A stretch of 64,000 nucleotides of DNA from Bacteroides faecalis (GCF_003865075.1 NZ_BHWB01000016.1:1-64000), one strand, 5' to 3'. Counted from the stretch's first letter, positions 25,293 through 34,700 are shown. Made by a program: numbers and translations. Notes: a model not told the origin generated them from the sequence alone.

Positions 25293-26186
25293 TTAGCTCC
25301 TTTCACATTCTGCCTTTGAAGCCTTCCAACGTTTATGAGACCATAACCAATAAGCTGGCTCCCGATAAAGTGTCCGTTCCAGGCAATGGGCAAACATTTC
25401 TGTGATTTCTCCTTCAGCTGTTTCTTTTGGATTTTCTGTCATTAACTTAAACTCCGCCTCACAAAATCCTCTACGTGTTTTTGTTAGTTCACAATAAAAA
25501 ACAGGAAAATTCATCATTTTAGCAATACGTTCTGCCCCATTCAGAAAAGCAGTTTCCTGTCCTAAAAAAGTTGTCCAATACTTTTCACTTCCGCTAGGCC
25601 ATTGGTCGGTAATCAACCCCACCACCATTTTCTTTCCTTCACGCTTCAAGTTGATAATCTCGCGTGCAGTAGAATGCTTCGGAATGTTGTACCCTCCAAA
25701 ACGAGAACGTATCCGTTTAAACAATTCATTCAGATATTTATCTCTCAGAGGCTTATATACTTGCATCGGCACATCTCCCGGTTTCATAATCGCTCCCATA
25801 CCGATCAACCATTCATAATTAGCATAATGCGGAATCATCACAATGATCCCTCCATACTTTTCTGTCAATTCAAGGTATTGCTCCGTATTCTTATAAGTCA
25901 TTCTCCGGTAAAGATCCTCTGCTGACATATGCAGCATTTTCAAGTCCTCAAGCATATAATCCGAAAGATATCTATAAAACTTACGTTCAATCTGTAACCG
26001 TTCTGCATCACTTTTATCCGGAAAAGACTTTTTCAGATTTTCTCTAACAACTTTCCGACGATATCTTCCGACATAATACATCAACCAATAGTTCAAATCC
26101 GAAAGCATATATAATACTTTGAACGGAAGAGCCGAAAACAACCACATTACGGCATATACCAACCAATAGATAAGCCTAGATTTCAT
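25293..26186 (-). CDS. Lysophospholipid/lipid A acyltransferase family protein
   Basis: 297 residues from ATG 26186 (MKSRLIYWLVYAVMW), 4 bases after the mtaB stop. One N-terminal membrane segment is followed by the HtrB/LpxL-type fold: IVMIPHYANYEWLIGMG has the H-x4-(D/E)-type active site (His and Glu), and GLITDQWPSGSEKYWTTFLG matches the later conserved block. Such enzymes add a secondary acyl chain to lipid A from acyl-ACP at the inner membrane. The exact substrate is inferred. Confidence 0.88.
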   Translation of the reverse strand: MKSRLIYWLVYAVMWLFSALPFKVLYMLSDLNYWLMYYVGRYRRKVVRENLKKSFPDKSDAERLQIERKFYRYLSDYMLEDLKMLHMSAEDLYRRMTYKNTEQYLELTEKYGGIIVMIPHYANYEWLIGMGAIMKPGDVPMQVYKPLRDKYLNELFKRIRSRFGGYNIPKHSTAREIINLKREGKKMVVGLITDQWPSGSEKYWTTFLGQETAFLNGAERIAKMMNFPVFYCELTKTRRGFCEAEFKLMTENPKETAEGEITEMFAHCLERTLYREPAYWLWSHKRWKASKAECERS

Positions 26187-26190
26187 AATC

Positions 26191-27507
26191 CTATAGAATT
26201 GTACCTTTAAGTGCTGTCTTATCTTCATTAAAATCACCCAGACGAACAGAAAGAACTTGATTGTCCAAAGAATTATCTGTTTCTACTTCTACACGAATAT
26301 AATTCTCCGTAAATCCATGCATTGGATTACCCACCTTCGATTTTTCCATCAACACAGACATTGTCTGCCCAATATGTCTGGCATAAAAAGCTCGCGTCTT
26401 TTCATCCGAAAGATTCAATAAGCGCTGACTACGCTGATGTTTCTCTTCCGGCGAAACAATATGTTCAATCTTCAAAGCCTGTGTCCCCGGACGTTCGGAA
26501 TAACTGAACACATGCAACTGCGTCACATCCAAACCTGCTATAAATCTGTAAGTCTGTTCAAAATACGTTTCTGTTTCACCGCGAGTGCCCACAATCACAT
26601 CGACACCAATAAAAGCGTCCGGCATAATTTCTTTAATTTTCTTCACTTTTGAAGCAAAAAGGGCTGTATCATAACGACGACGCATCAACTTCAGTACTTC
26701 ATCGCAACCAGATTGTAACGGAATATGAAAATGAGGCATAAATCTACGAGACTGAGACACAAATTCAATAATCTCGTCCGTCAGTAAATTAGGTTCAATA
26801 GAAGAAATACGATAACGTTCGATACCTTCCACATGGTCTAATGCTCTTACCAGATCGAAAAAAGTCTCTCCAGTAGTTTTACCAAAATCTCCGATATTAA
26901 CCCCGGTCAATACGATCTCCTTTCCACCTTCGGCAGCCGCCTGCTTTGCCTGCTCCACCATCGAAGCAATAGTCCCATTACGGCTACGTCCACGTGCAAA
27001 AGGTATGGTACAATATGAACAATAATAATCACATCCATCCTGTACTTTCAGGAAAAAGCGGGTACGATCCCCTCTCGAACAAGACGGTGCAAACGAACGA
27101 ATATCTTTAGTTATGGTAGTTATTGTTTCTCCTTGTTCATGTTTATGCAGGTCACCCAGATACTGTAACAAATCATTTTTCTGTTCAGCACCCAACACCA
27201 CATCTACTCCTTTTATCTTTGCTACATCACCAGGTTTCAACTGTGCATAACACCCTGTTACTACCACAAAAGCACCGGGATGCTGTTTCACTAACCGATG
27301 AATAGCCTGACGGCATTTCTTATCTGCCATCTCTGTTACCGAACAAGTATTGACGACACAAATATCTGCTTTTTCCCCTTTACGCGCAGTCCGGACTCCT
27401 GCTTCCCGCAGGATTTTACCGATAGTTGAAGTCTCTGAAAAATTCAATTTACAGCCTAATGTATAATATACAGCTGTCTTATTTTGAAATACAGTGGTAT
27501 CTATCAT
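26191..27507 (-). CDS. mtaB: tRNA t6A37 methylthiotransferase
   Basis: 438 residues. It adds a methylthio group to t6A at position 37 of tRNAs reading ANN codons. N-terminal domain with cluster Cys: YTLGCKLNFSE, VVNTCSVTEMADKKC and VVTGCYAQ. Radical SAM motif CDYYCSYCTIPFARGRSRN. C-terminal TRAM domain (SVLMEKSKVGNPMHGFTENY). The C-K-L-N-F start is typical for MtaB rather than MiaB. It heads the operon to mgsA; CAAAGTTA at 27533-27540 is the minus-strand -7 box. Confidence 0.94.
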   Translation of the reverse strand: MIDTTVFQNKTAVYYTLGCKLNFSETSTIGKILREAGVRTARKGEKADICVVNTCSVTEMADKKCRQAIHRLVKQHPGAFVVVTGCYAQLKPGDVAKIKGVDVVLGAEQKNDLLQYLGDLHKHEQGETITTITKDIRSFAPSCSRGDRTRFFLKVQDGCDYYCSYCTIPFARGRSRNGTIASMVEQAKQAAAEGGKEIVLTGVNIGDFGKTTGETFFDLVRALDHVEGIERYRISSIEPNLLTDEIIEFVSQSRRFMPHFHIPLQSGCDEVLKLMRRRYDTALFASKVKKIKEIMPDAFIGVDVIVGTRGETETYFEQTYRFIAGLDVTQLHVFSYSERPGTQALKIEHIVSPEEKHQRSQRLLNLSDEKTRAFYARHIGQTMSVLMEKSKVGNPMHGFTENYIRVEVETDNSLDNQVLSVRLGDFNEDKTALKGTIL

Positions 27508-27532
27508 AATCTGTTTTAACGCATATTTCGTG

Positions 27533-27593
27533 CAAAGTTACACATTATTATTAGTAAAACACTTGAGGATACAAAAGTTTATTCCTATTTTTG
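27533..27593. promoter_or_regulatory. Divergent promoters of mtaB operon and acyl-CoA ligase
   Basis: TAACTTTG on the minus strand (27533-27540) lies 26 bases from the mtaB ATG. TATTTTTG on the plus strand (27586-27593) lies 24 bases from the ATG at 27617. Confidence 0.6.
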
Positions 27594-27616
27594 CACAATT
27601 CACTAAAAAACGTGCA

Positions 27617-29290
27617 ATGATTAAAGAGAATTTCATTAAACTATACGAGAATAGTTTTCGTGAGAACTGGGATTTGCCTTGTTACACCGATTACGGAGAA
27701 AATACTCAATATACCTATGGTGAAGTAGCAGAAAAGATTGCCCACCTGCATTTATTATTTAAACATTGTAGTCTCCGCAGAGGAGATAAGATCTCCATAA
27801 TTGGAAAGAATAACGCTCACTGGTGCATAGCCTATATGGCTACAATCACTTATGGCGCAATTGTAGTTCCTATTCTACAAGATTTTACTCCGAATGATGT
27901 TCATCATATCGTCAATCATTCCGAATCTATTTTCTTGTTTACTAGTGACAGTATTTGGGAAAACCTAGAAGAAGAAAAGCTAAACGGACTTCGCGGAGTC
28001 TTCTCCCTTACAGATTATCGCTGTCTTTATCAACGCGATGGAGAAACAATACAGAAATTCATGAAGAATCTCGACAGAGAGATGCACACCACTTACCCGA
28101 AAGGTTTTACTCGCGATAATGTGCAATATACCACCTTGTCTAATGACAAAGTAATGCTCCTGAACTATACTTCCGGAACAACAGGCTTCAGCAAAGGAGT
28201 TATGTTGACCGGAAACAACCTTGCCGGTAACGTTACTTTCGGTATTCGAACAGAACTACTGAAGAAAGGAGATAAAGTCCTCTCCTTCCTTCCATTAGCC
28301 CATGCCTATGGCTGTGCTTTCGACTTCCTCACTGCAACAGCTGTCGGTACCCATGTCACCCTGCTCGGAAAAACACCTTCGCCTAAGATTATCATGAAAG
28401 CTTTCGAAGAAGTAAAACCGAATCTTATCATTACCGTCCCGTTAGTAATCGAGAAAATATATAAGAATATCATCCAGCCCCTCATTAACAAAAAAGGGAT
28501 GAAATGGGCATTGAATATCCCTTTACTTGACACCCAAATCTATAATCAAATACGCAAAAGACTGATTGATGCTTTGGGAGGACGTTTCAAGGAAATCATC
28601 ATTGGTGGTGCAGCCATGAACGAGGAAGTGGAAGAGTTCTTCTATAAAATTAAATTTCCATTTACTATCGGATATGGCATGACAGAATGTGGGCCGCTTA
28701 TCAGTTATGCCCCTTGGAATGAATTTGTGCCAGGTTCTTCCGGAAAAATACTGGATATTATGGAAGCACGTATATATAAGGAGAACCCGGATACTGAAAT
28801 TGGAGAAATTCAAGTTAGAGGAGAAAATGTAATGGTGGGTTATTACAAAAATCAGGAAGCTACTGATGAAGTCTTTACTGAAGATGGATGGTTACGTACA
28901 GGCGACCTTGGAACAATGGATACCTGCGGAAACATTTTCATTCGTGGTCGTCTTAAAAGTATGATTTTAAGTTCAAACGGTCAGAATATCTTCCCGGAGG
29001 AGCTGGAAGCAAAACTTAATAACCTGCCGTTCATTCTTGAAAGTCTTGTCATCGAACGAAATAAAAAATTAGTTGCGCTAGTCTATGCAGATTATGAAGC
29101 TTTAGATTCACTTGGACTCAATAACCCAGATAACCTAAAAACAATAATGGATGAGAATCTCAAGAATCTTAATAACAGCGTAGCAGCTTACGAAAAGATC
29201 AGCCAGATTCAACTCTATCCCACTGAGTTTGAAAAGACTCCAAAGCGTAGTATCAAAAGATATCTTTATAATAGTATAGCAGTAAATTAA
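27617..29290 (+). CDS. AMP-forming long-chain acyl-CoA synthetase
   Basis: 557 residues from ATG 27617; the -7 box inside the longer frame excludes the start at 27494. It activates a fatty acid with ATP to acyl-AMP and then acyl-CoA. Signature P-loop LNYTSGTTGFSKGVMLTG, later GYGMTECGPLISYAP and GWLRTGDLGTMD with the adenylate Asp, and KSMILSSNGQNIFPEELE near the C-terminal catalytic Lys region. The GQNI-P hinge fits acyl-CoA ligases. It may recycle fatty acids for lipid synthesis. Confidence 0.9.
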   Translation: MIKENFIKLYENSFRENWDLPCYTDYGENTQYTYGEVAEKIAHLHLLFKHCSLRRGDKISIIGKNNAHWCIAYMATITYGAIVVPILQDFTPNDVHHIVNHSESIFLFTSDSIWENLEEEKLNGLRGVFSLTDYRCLYQRDGETIQKFMKNLDREMHTTYPKGFTRDNVQYTTLSNDKVMLLNYTSGTTGFSKGVMLTGNNLAGNVTFGIRTELLKKGDKVLSFLPLAHAYGCAFDFLTATAVGTHVTLLGKTPSPKIIMKAFEEVKPNLIITVPLVIEKIYKNIIQPLINKKGMKWALNIPLLDTQIYNQIRKRLIDALGGRFKEIIIGGAAMNEEVEEFFYKIKFPFTIGYGMTECGPLISYAPWNEFVPGSSGKILDIMEARIYKENPDTEIGEIQVRGENVMVGYYKNQEATDEVFTEDGWLRTGDLGTMDTCGNIFIRGRLKSMILSSNGQNIFPEELEAKLNNLPFILESLVIERNKKLVALVYADYEALDSLGLNNPDNLKTIMDENLKNLNNSVAAYEKISQIQLYPTEFEKTPKRSIKRYLYNSIAVN

Positions 29291-29389
29291 TATGTTGTAA
29301 AACATAGGATTAAGCAAGAAAAGTGCCCATCTTCAAAAAAAAATATAAAAAAAGTTGGGTTTTCGAGAACAACATATTGAAAAAGTGCA

Positions 29390-29397
29390 TACCTTTG
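29390..29397 (+). promoter_or_regulatory. -7 box of small lipoprotein gene
   Basis: TACCTTTG fits TAnnTTTG. A GTTGGG sequence about 30 bases upstream can serve as -33. The leader to the ATG at 29449 is about 45 bases. Confidence 0.6.
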
Positions 29398-29448
29398 CAT
29401 CGTTTTAATAAAGCAATTGATTGTATTACGTTTTTAAAAGCAAAGAAA

Positions 29449-29670
29449 ATGAAAAAATTAGTTTTGATGGCAGTAGCTATCGTAGCAGTATCATTCGCAT
29501 CATGTGGTAACAAAGCAGCTGATGCTCAGAAAGCTCAACAAGATTCTATCCGTATCGCTGATTCTATCGCAGCAGTACAAGCAGCAGAAATCGAAGCAGC
29601 TGCAGCAGCAGAAGCAGACACAACTGCAACTGATACCTTGACCGTAACTGAAACTGTAGTAGCTGAATAA
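29449..29670 (+). CDS. Small Ala-rich lipoprotein
   Basis: 73 residues from ATG 29449 (MKKLVLMAVAIVAVSFASC, Cys 19). The mature part has heptad-like AQKAQQDSIRIADSIAAVQ, then poly-Ala/Glu and a Thr-rich tail, so it is probably a short helix like an abundant Lpp-type surface lipoprotein. The strong promoter and a perfect terminator suggest high expression. The exact function is unknown. The upstream extension to 29323 spans the promoter and is rejected. Confidence 0.75.
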   Translation: MKKLVLMAVAIVAVSFASCGNKAADAQKAQQDSIRIADSIAAVQAAEIEAAAAAEADTTATDTLTVTETVVAE

Positions 29671-29695
29671 TAAAGAAACAGCCTAGAGAGAATTG

Positions 29696-29735
29696 AAAGT
29701 CTGACATACGAAAGTATGCACAGACTTTTTTTTTA
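29696..29735 (+). terminator. Rho-independent terminator
   Basis: AGTCTG and CAGACT enclose a nested CATAC-GAAA-GTATG stem, followed by a run of about 10 T. It is the best terminator in the window. Confidence 0.85.
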
Positions 29736-30065
29736 TCCTCTTTTTGCCATAACCATACAAAATCTTATAGGATAAAAGATTAATTTAAAATAAACGCATT
29801 ATATATTTTTCAATTAAAAACTCTACTTCACTCAGATTATTATCACATACACAAAATTCCCATAAAAATAAAAACTACTCAATCAGTTCCAGACTACAAG
29901 CAGAGAATCTTTAGGATTCTCTTAGGAAACAAGCATTGTCCCAATCGACTTCCATAAAAACAAGCATTCTTTCGCTACTTCACACCAAAAACAGATAATG
30001 TTTCTCAACCTGTCCTCAATTTATATAGATATAAGCGACAAGCTATTACAGATTATAAAAACAAA
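29736..30065. other. Intergenic region without a gene
   Basis: 330 AT-rich bases between two terminators of convergent genes. Only a short hairpin is seen (AGAGAATC, TTTAG, GATTCTCT near 29900). No ORF or promoter is recognised. Confidence 0.5.
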
Positions 30066-30066
30066 A

Positions 30067-30097
30067 AAGCGGTTTACCCTAACAGGATAAACCGCTT
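30067..30097 (-). terminator. Terminator of the rpsF-rpsR-rplI operon
   Basis: AAGCGGTTTA (30067-30076) and TAAACCGCTT (30088-30097) form the stem. On the minus strand it is followed by a T run. Confidence 0.85.
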
Positions 30098-30116
30098 CAA
30101 CTATATTGCGATAAAA

Positions 30117-30560
30117 TTATTCAGCTACTACTTCGAAAGGAACTTCTACAGAAACTTCCTTATGCAATTTCACGATAGCTTTATAATTACCAATTTCTTT
30201 CACAGTGTCTTTTACAACGATGATCTTTCTGTCTACTTCGTGACCCAATTTTGCCAAAGCTTCAGCAATCTGAATGTTACCAACAGAACCGAAGATTGTA
30301 CCAGTTGAGCTAACCTTAGTTGCAATAGTCAAAGAAACGCCTTCCAACTTAGCAGCCATAGCCTCAGCATCTTTCTTGATTTTCTCAAGTTTGTGAGCAC
30401 GTTGTTTCAGTTCTTCAGCCAACATTTTCTTTGCAGAAGGAGAAGCGATGACAGCTTTTCCTGTCGGGATTAAGTAATTGCGACCGTAACCAGACTTAAC
30501 GTTTACGATATCATTCTTATAACCCAAGTTTACTACGTCTTCTTTTAATATAATTTCCAT
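30117..30560 (-). CDS. rplI: 50S ribosomal protein L9
   Basis: 147 residues. MEIILKEDVVNLGYKNDIVN and VKSGYGRNYLIPTGKAVIAS are the L9 N-terminal domain signature; a long connecting helix and C-terminal domain follow. Binds 23S rRNA in the large subunit. Last gene of the three-gene operon, 14 bases after rpsR. Confidence 0.98.
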   Translation of the reverse strand: MEIILKEDVVNLGYKNDIVNVKSGYGRNYLIPTGKAVIASPSAKKMLAEELKQRAHKLEKIKKDAEAMAAKLEGVSLTIATKVSSTGTIFGSVGNIQIAEALAKLGHEVDRKIIVVKDTVKEIGNYKAIVKLHKEVSVEVPFEVVAE

Positions 30561-30574
30561 ACTTTTCCTCCTTC

Positions 30575-30847
30575 TTATTTCATCATGTCAGTTACATATG
30601 GCAACAATGCCAAGTGACGAGCTCTCTTCACAGCCTGCGCAATACGACGTTGGAACTTCAAAGAAGTACCAGTGATACGACGCGGAAGGATTTTTCCCTG
30701 CTCATTCAAGAATTTCTTCAAGAATTCAGGATCTTTGTAATCGATGTACTTAATACCGCTCTTTTTGAAACGGCAGTATTTTTTCTTTTTAACGTCTACT
30801 GAGGGCGGAGTTAAATATCTGATTTCTGATTGAACTTGTTGTGCCAT
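30575..30847 (-). CDS. rpsR: 30S ribosomal protein S18
   Basis: 90 residues. The core KKYCRFKKSGIKYIDYKDPE and LPRRITGTSLKFQRRIAQAV is diagnostic. It binds with S6 on the 30S platform. The gene lies directly between rpsF (2-base gap) and rplI. Confidence 0.98.
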   Translation of the reverse strand: MAQQVQSEIRYLTPPSVDVKKKKYCRFKKSGIKYIDYKDPEFLKKFLNEQGKILPRRITGTSLKFQRRIAQAVKRARHLALLPYVTDMMK

Positions 30848-30849
30848 GA

Positions 30850-31194
30850 TTAATCCTCCTTTTTGTTTGATTTAACACTTCTTCTCTTAGCAGCATATTC
30901 TGCAGCATATTTATCCATTCTAAAAGTCAAGAAACGGATTACACGTTCATCACGACGGAAATTTACTTCCAACTTGTCAATTACAGTAGGATCTGCATTG
31001 AACTCAATCAGTTGATAGAAACCTGTAGACTTCTTTTGAATTGGATAAGCCAATTTCTTTAGTCCCCAGTTCTCTTCATTGATAATCTCAGCACCTTCTT
31101 CTTGAAGAATACCTTTGAATTTTTCTACCGCTTCCTTCATCTGAACATCAGATAAAACGGGAGTTAAAATGAAAACGGTTTCGTATTGATTCAT
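30850..31194 (-). CDS. rpsF: 30S ribosomal protein S6
   Basis: 114 residues. MNQYETVFILTPVLSDVQMK and INEENWGLKKLAYPIQKKSTGFYQLIEF are typical S6. It pairs with S18. First gene of the operon; CAAAGTTA at 31242-31249 is the minus-strand -7 box. The Lys-rich tail is usual for the phylum. Confidence 0.98.
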   Translation of the reverse strand: MNQYETVFILTPVLSDVQMKEAVEKFKGILQEEGAEIINEENWGLKKLAYPIQKKSTGFYQLIEFNADPTVIDKLEVNFRRDERVIRFLTFRMDKYAAEYAAKRRSVKSNKKED

Positions 31195-31241
31195 ACTCGT
31201 TTAATTAAATAAATAAATTATTTGATTTTAAAATGCGGGTG

Positions 31242-31249
31242 CAAAGTTA
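31242..31249 (-). promoter_or_regulatory. -7 box of ribosomal protein operon
   Basis: TAACTTTG on the minus strand, about 48 bases before the rpsF ATG. Confidence 0.55.
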
Positions 31250-31322
31250 GACATTTTATTTTGAACTACAAACATTTAATCTTTTTTTATATCCGAATAT
31301 AGGAATTATCCAATAAGTAGTT

Positions 31323-31330
31323 TACCTTTG
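31323..31330 (+). promoter_or_regulatory. -7 box of MarR-type gene
   Basis: TACCTTTG, 24 bases before the ATG at 31355. It overlaps the alternative upstream ATG at 31328, which is therefore not the start. Confidence 0.6.
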
Positions 31331-31354
31331 CAAGGTTGTTTAAACAATAATTTC

Positions 31355-31801
31355 ATGATAGAGCAATTCAACTTTGATATCCGACTTATATTTGCCATAC
31401 TTAATGGTAAGGTTTCCGCTGCTATTAACCGGAAACTATATCGTAATTTCCGTCAGAATGGGCTGGAAATCAGTCCTGAACAATGGACGGTACTGATCTT
31501 CCTATGGGAAAAAGATGGTGTTACCCAACAAGAGTTGTGTAATGCAACTTTTAAAGACAAACCCAGTATGACCCGCTTGATAGACAATATGGAACGGCAA
31601 CATTTAGTAGTACGCATCTCGGACAAAAAAGATCGTCGCACTAACCTTATTCACTTAACTAAAGATGGAAAAGAGTTAGAAGAGAAAGCACGAATTATTG
31701 TTGGACAAACTCTGAAAGAAGCTCTCCAAGGCATTACTCTTGAGGAGTTAAGTATTGGGCAAGAAGTACTAAAAAAGGTTTTCTATAATACGAAAGATTA
31801 A
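31355..31801 (+). CDS. MarR family transcriptional regulator
   Basis: 148 residues from ATG 31355. Winged-helix protein: ISPEQWTVLIFLWEKDGVTQ, then QELCNATFKDKPSMTRLIDNME (recognition helix), and a wing with VRISDKKDRRTNLIHLTKDGK, the DxRxxxIxLT pattern diagnostic of MarR. A dimer that usually represses its own or neighbouring genes in response to small ligands. No neighbouring pump in the same operon; target unknown. Confidence 0.9.
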   Translation: MIEQFNFDIRLIFAILNGKVSAAINRKLYRNFRQNGLEISPEQWTVLIFLWEKDGVTQQELCNATFKDKPSMTRLIDNMERQHLVVRISDKKDRRTNLIHLTKDGKELEEKARIIVGQTLKEALQGITLEELSIGQEVLKKVFYNTKD

Positions 31802-31984
31802 GCTGAAAGCGAATTATATAATTCCTAAAATCCACTAAATCTGTCTCAATAATGGATTTTTCACCTAATTTATTTCGCCCGTTGAAGAATTATGCTTTAA
31901 TTTGTAACTATTATATAATCTAGCATTAAATAATAATCTATTTGATAATAAACAACTAAATAATAAACTGTTAAATACACACAC

Positions 31985-32161
31985 ATGAAAGACTTATTAA
32001 AGAATCTGGGATTGATTTTAATCTTGATCGGAGTAGTCATCTTACTGGCTTGTTCAATTACAGGAAATGTAAACAACAACGCCGTTTTGGGCACATCGGC
32101 AGTATTCGTTGTGTTAGGACTTATCTCTTATATTGTTATCAATAAGAGGATCACTGATTAA
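31985..32161 (+). CDS. Small two-helix membrane protein
   Basis: 58 residues. MKDLLKNLGLILILIGVVIL opens helix one, CSITGNVNNNAVLG is the loop, and AVFVVLGLISYIVINKRITD is helix two. The hydrophobic pattern and the adjoining perfect terminator support a real gene despite its size. The Cys at residue 23 sits inside the hydrophobic part and is not a clear lipobox. Function unknown; small membrane proteins of this kind are frequent in Bacteroides. Confidence 0.7.
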   Translation: MKDLLKNLGLILILIGVVILLACSITGNVNNNAVLGTSAVFVVLGLISYIVINKRITD

Positions 32162-32177
32162 ATTCGTAAAAATCAAT

Positions 32178-32213
32178 AAAAAATCCCGAGAACGAATGTT
32201 TCCGGGATTTTTT
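32178..32213. terminator. Bidirectional terminator
   Basis: AAAAAATCCCG (32178-32188) and CGGGATTTTTT (32203-32213) make a symmetric A-stem-T structure that can serve the small membrane protein gene and the convergent rprY. Confidence 0.85.
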
Positions 32214-32236
32214 ATTGCCAATTATCAAGGGATTCA

Positions 32237-32938
32237 TTATGATTCAACTTCCGGAGTAATTAGCTTATAGCCTTTTCCGTGAATATTGATAATCTCGATT
32301 GAATCATCTTCTTTCAAGTGTTTACGTAATTTCGTAATATACACATCCATACTGCGGGCATTGAAATAATTATCATCAATCCAGATAGTCTTCAATGCAA
32401 AATCACGTTGCAGAATCTCGTTAGCATGAGCACAAAGCAATCCCAGAAGTTCAGATTCCTTAGTAGTCAGCTTTGTCTGTTTACCTTCTGTAGCCAAAAT
32501 CTGTTTCTGGGTATCGAAAGTAAACTTACCGATTTTATAGATATTACTTTCTTTATTCTTCTTTCCGCGAACACGTCTCAGGATCGCTTCAATTCTGAAT
32601 GTCAGCTCTTCCATACTGAATGGTTTGGTTATATAATCATCCGCCCCAATCTTAAACCCTTCCAAGATATCTTCTTTCAGTGTTTTCGCAGTCAGGAAGA
32701 TAATAGGAATTTCAGCATTGGCAGCACGAACATCCTGCGCCAAAGTGAAACCATCTTTCTTAGGCATCATTACGTCAAACACACACAAGTCATATTTATT
32801 CTTCAGGAAAGCCTTGTAACCAGCTTCTCCATCAGGATACAACTCAGCAGAGTAACCTTTTGCCTGTAAATATTCTCTTAAAAGCATGCCAAGATTTTCA
32901 TCATCTTCGCATAATAAAATACGCAGTTTCTCGTCCAT
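32237..32938 (-). CDS. rprY: Response regulator, OmpR family
   Basis: 233 residues. Receiver domain (LRILLCEDDENLGMLL acidic pocket, CVFDVMMPKKDG with the phosphorylated Asp, FLTAK, YITKPF) followed by an OmpR-type winged helix (LTTKESELLGLLCAHANEIL, MDVYITKLRKHLKEDDSI, IHGKGYKL). Sequence and gene pairing match RprY of Bacteroides fragilis and relatives, a global regulator. It is downstream of the kinase gene with 1 base between them. Confidence 0.88.
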   Translation of the reverse strand: MDEKLRILLCEDDENLGMLLREYLQAKGYSAELYPDGEAGYKAFLKNKYDLCVFDVMMPKKDGFTLAQDVRAANAEIPIIFLTAKTLKEDILEGFKIGADDYITKPFSMEELTFRIEAILRRVRGKKNKESNIYKIGKFTFDTQKQILATEGKQTKLTTKESELLGLLCAHANEILQRDFALKTIWIDDNYFNARSMDVYITKLRKHLKEDDSIEIINIHGKGYKLITPEVES

Positions 32939-32939
32939 A

Positions 32940-34496
32940 TCAATTATTTTTTAATAAAGGTAATGCAATAATAAATTTAGTTCCAATATTCACGTCGCTT
33001 TCTGCCCGTATGGTCCCCTTATGATCCATTATTATCTTTTTCACATAAGCCAACCCCAGACCAAAGCCTTTTACATCGTGCAGATTACCTGTATGCACGC
33101 GATAGAACTTTTCAAATATCTTTTTCAGGTTCTCTTTCTTGATACCAATACCATTATCCTGTATCGAAATCATCAGTTTACCCGGTTCATTCCATGTCTT
33201 CACATTCAACTCCAAATCCTCTTCCGGCTTCTTATATTTCACCGCATTATCCATCAGATTGAAAATTACATTTGTAATATGCATTTCATCTGCAAATATA
33301 ACAGGATCGGTAGCCTCAAGGTTCGATGTAATCTTACCATTATATCGTTCCACTTTCAGAGCAAAGGTATTAATCACTCCCGTTATCAATTCGTTCGCAT
33401 CAATCTCCTTCATTTTCAAGGTTGCTTTTTGTCTATCAAACATCGACATCTGCAACACTTTTTCTACCTGAAAACGCAAGCGTTTCGTTTCATCATTAAT
33501 AACTCCAGAAATATGCTGGAACATCTGTGGAGATTTACCTACAGCAGGATCTTTCAACATCTGTGCCGCCAATGAAATGGTCGATATCGGAGTTTTAAAC
33601 TCATGCGTCATATTGTTGATAAAATCATTTTTCATCTCTGTCAGTTTCTTTTGACGAAATACAATATAAATAGTAAAGATGAAAGTCACCAACAATACTA
33701 AAGTAAATATCAACGACGGAATCATAAAATTGATAGAACCAAAGATATAATCCTTTCTACCCGGAAAATGTACTTTTAATATACTCATCTTTGCAGGTGG
33801 ATCATTCGTGAACAATACCTGCTGATAGGATTCATCACTCCCTTTTGGATCATAATCCGCACAACGATATACTTCCCGTCCATCTCTGTCAATAACAGAA
33901 AAATGATAAGGTAACTCGATAGCATTATTGAAAAAGCTCAATTTCAGATAATCATCCAAATCCCTAAACCGAACTCTATCCCCTATTGCCCTGTCACTTG
34001 CCTGATAAATCATCTGCAACGCCACCTCATCGATCAATCCTCGCTGATATACAAATCGATTTTGTATAGCTTCTGCTAACGACCTCGAAGTTTCCGGAAT
34101 TGTTTTCGTTCCCCGATAAGGAGAGATCAGCGCTTTCGGTAACTCTGACGGTTTGTTAGTTATTATATTTATTCTAAAACCCGAAATCTCCTTCCCATCC
34201 TGAGATTTCATCGTAAAACCATGCACTTGCTGACGCGGAATATCTTGCTGCATAGAAGAGCTATTAGCAGTCAGCGCTTTTCTTTCCGTTTCAGACACAT
34301 CTTCAATTAGCCATCGCTGCGTCTCTGCAAACTCCACATCCTTAGAAACCTGACTCAAACTGTTACGTACAGCAGAATCAAATTGTCCTTTCCGGGTTTT
34401 GACCATTTCCTCTATATAACTTACTTGCAAATACAGTAAGCTTAGGAATGAAAGTCCCATTACTATACCTAATATCCAAATTGTCGACTTTTTCAT
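32940..34496 (-). CDS. rprX: Sensor histidine kinase
   Basis: 518 residues. Two membrane helices (near residues 7-27 and about 255-280) frame a periplasmic sensor of about 225 residues. The H-box is FINNMTHEFKTPISTISL with phospho-accepting His; ATP-binding boxes are VIFNLMDNAVKYK (N), ISIQDNGIGIKKENL (G1) and VKGFGLGLAYVKKII (G2). Length and partner match RprX of Bacteroides. It senses an unknown envelope signal and phosphorylates RprY. Confidence 0.88.
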   Translation of the reverse strand: MKKSTIWILGIVMGLSFLSLLYLQVSYIEEMVKTRKGQFDSAVRNSLSQVSKDVEFAETQRWLIEDVSETERKALTANSSSMQQDIPRQQVHGFTMKSQDGKEISGFRINIITNKPSELPKALISPYRGTKTIPETSRSLAEAIQNRFVYQRGLIDEVALQMIYQASDRAIGDRVRFRDLDDYLKLSFFNNAIELPYHFSVIDRDGREVYRCADYDPKGSDESYQQVLFTNDPPAKMSILKVHFPGRKDYIFGSINFMIPSLIFTLVLLVTFIFTIYIVFRQKKLTEMKNDFINNMTHEFKTPISTISLAAQMLKDPAVGKSPQMFQHISGVINDETKRLRFQVEKVLQMSMFDRQKATLKMKEIDANELITGVINTFALKVERYNGKITSNLEATDPVIFADEMHITNVIFNLMDNAVKYKKPEEDLELNVKTWNEPGKLMISIQDNGIGIKKENLKKIFEKFYRVHTGNLHDVKGFGLGLAYVKKIIMDHKGTIRAESDVNIGTKFIIALPLLKNN

Positions 34497-34700
34497 AGCA
34501 ACAAAATTAACACTCCCTAATTAACACTCCTAACTCATTAACTTGATTTAACCGGAAGTTCTCGTAAATTAACCGAAAGGAGCTATTTAAGTAGTATTCT
34601 GATGACTACAACAAAAAAAGCACTACTTTGGTTTGCAAATTTAATAAAAAATTAAATCTTTTCCTCGAGAATTTCCATCTTTATTAATCATAGTTAAACA

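Noticed and set aside
25292..25393. Longer start for the GT2 gene
   Set aside because: It would overlap the acyltransferase gene by about 100 bases; the GT2 fold begins at MKVSVV.
29323..29448. Longer start for the Ala-rich lipoprotein
   Set aside because: It spans the promoter; the signal peptide begins at 29449.
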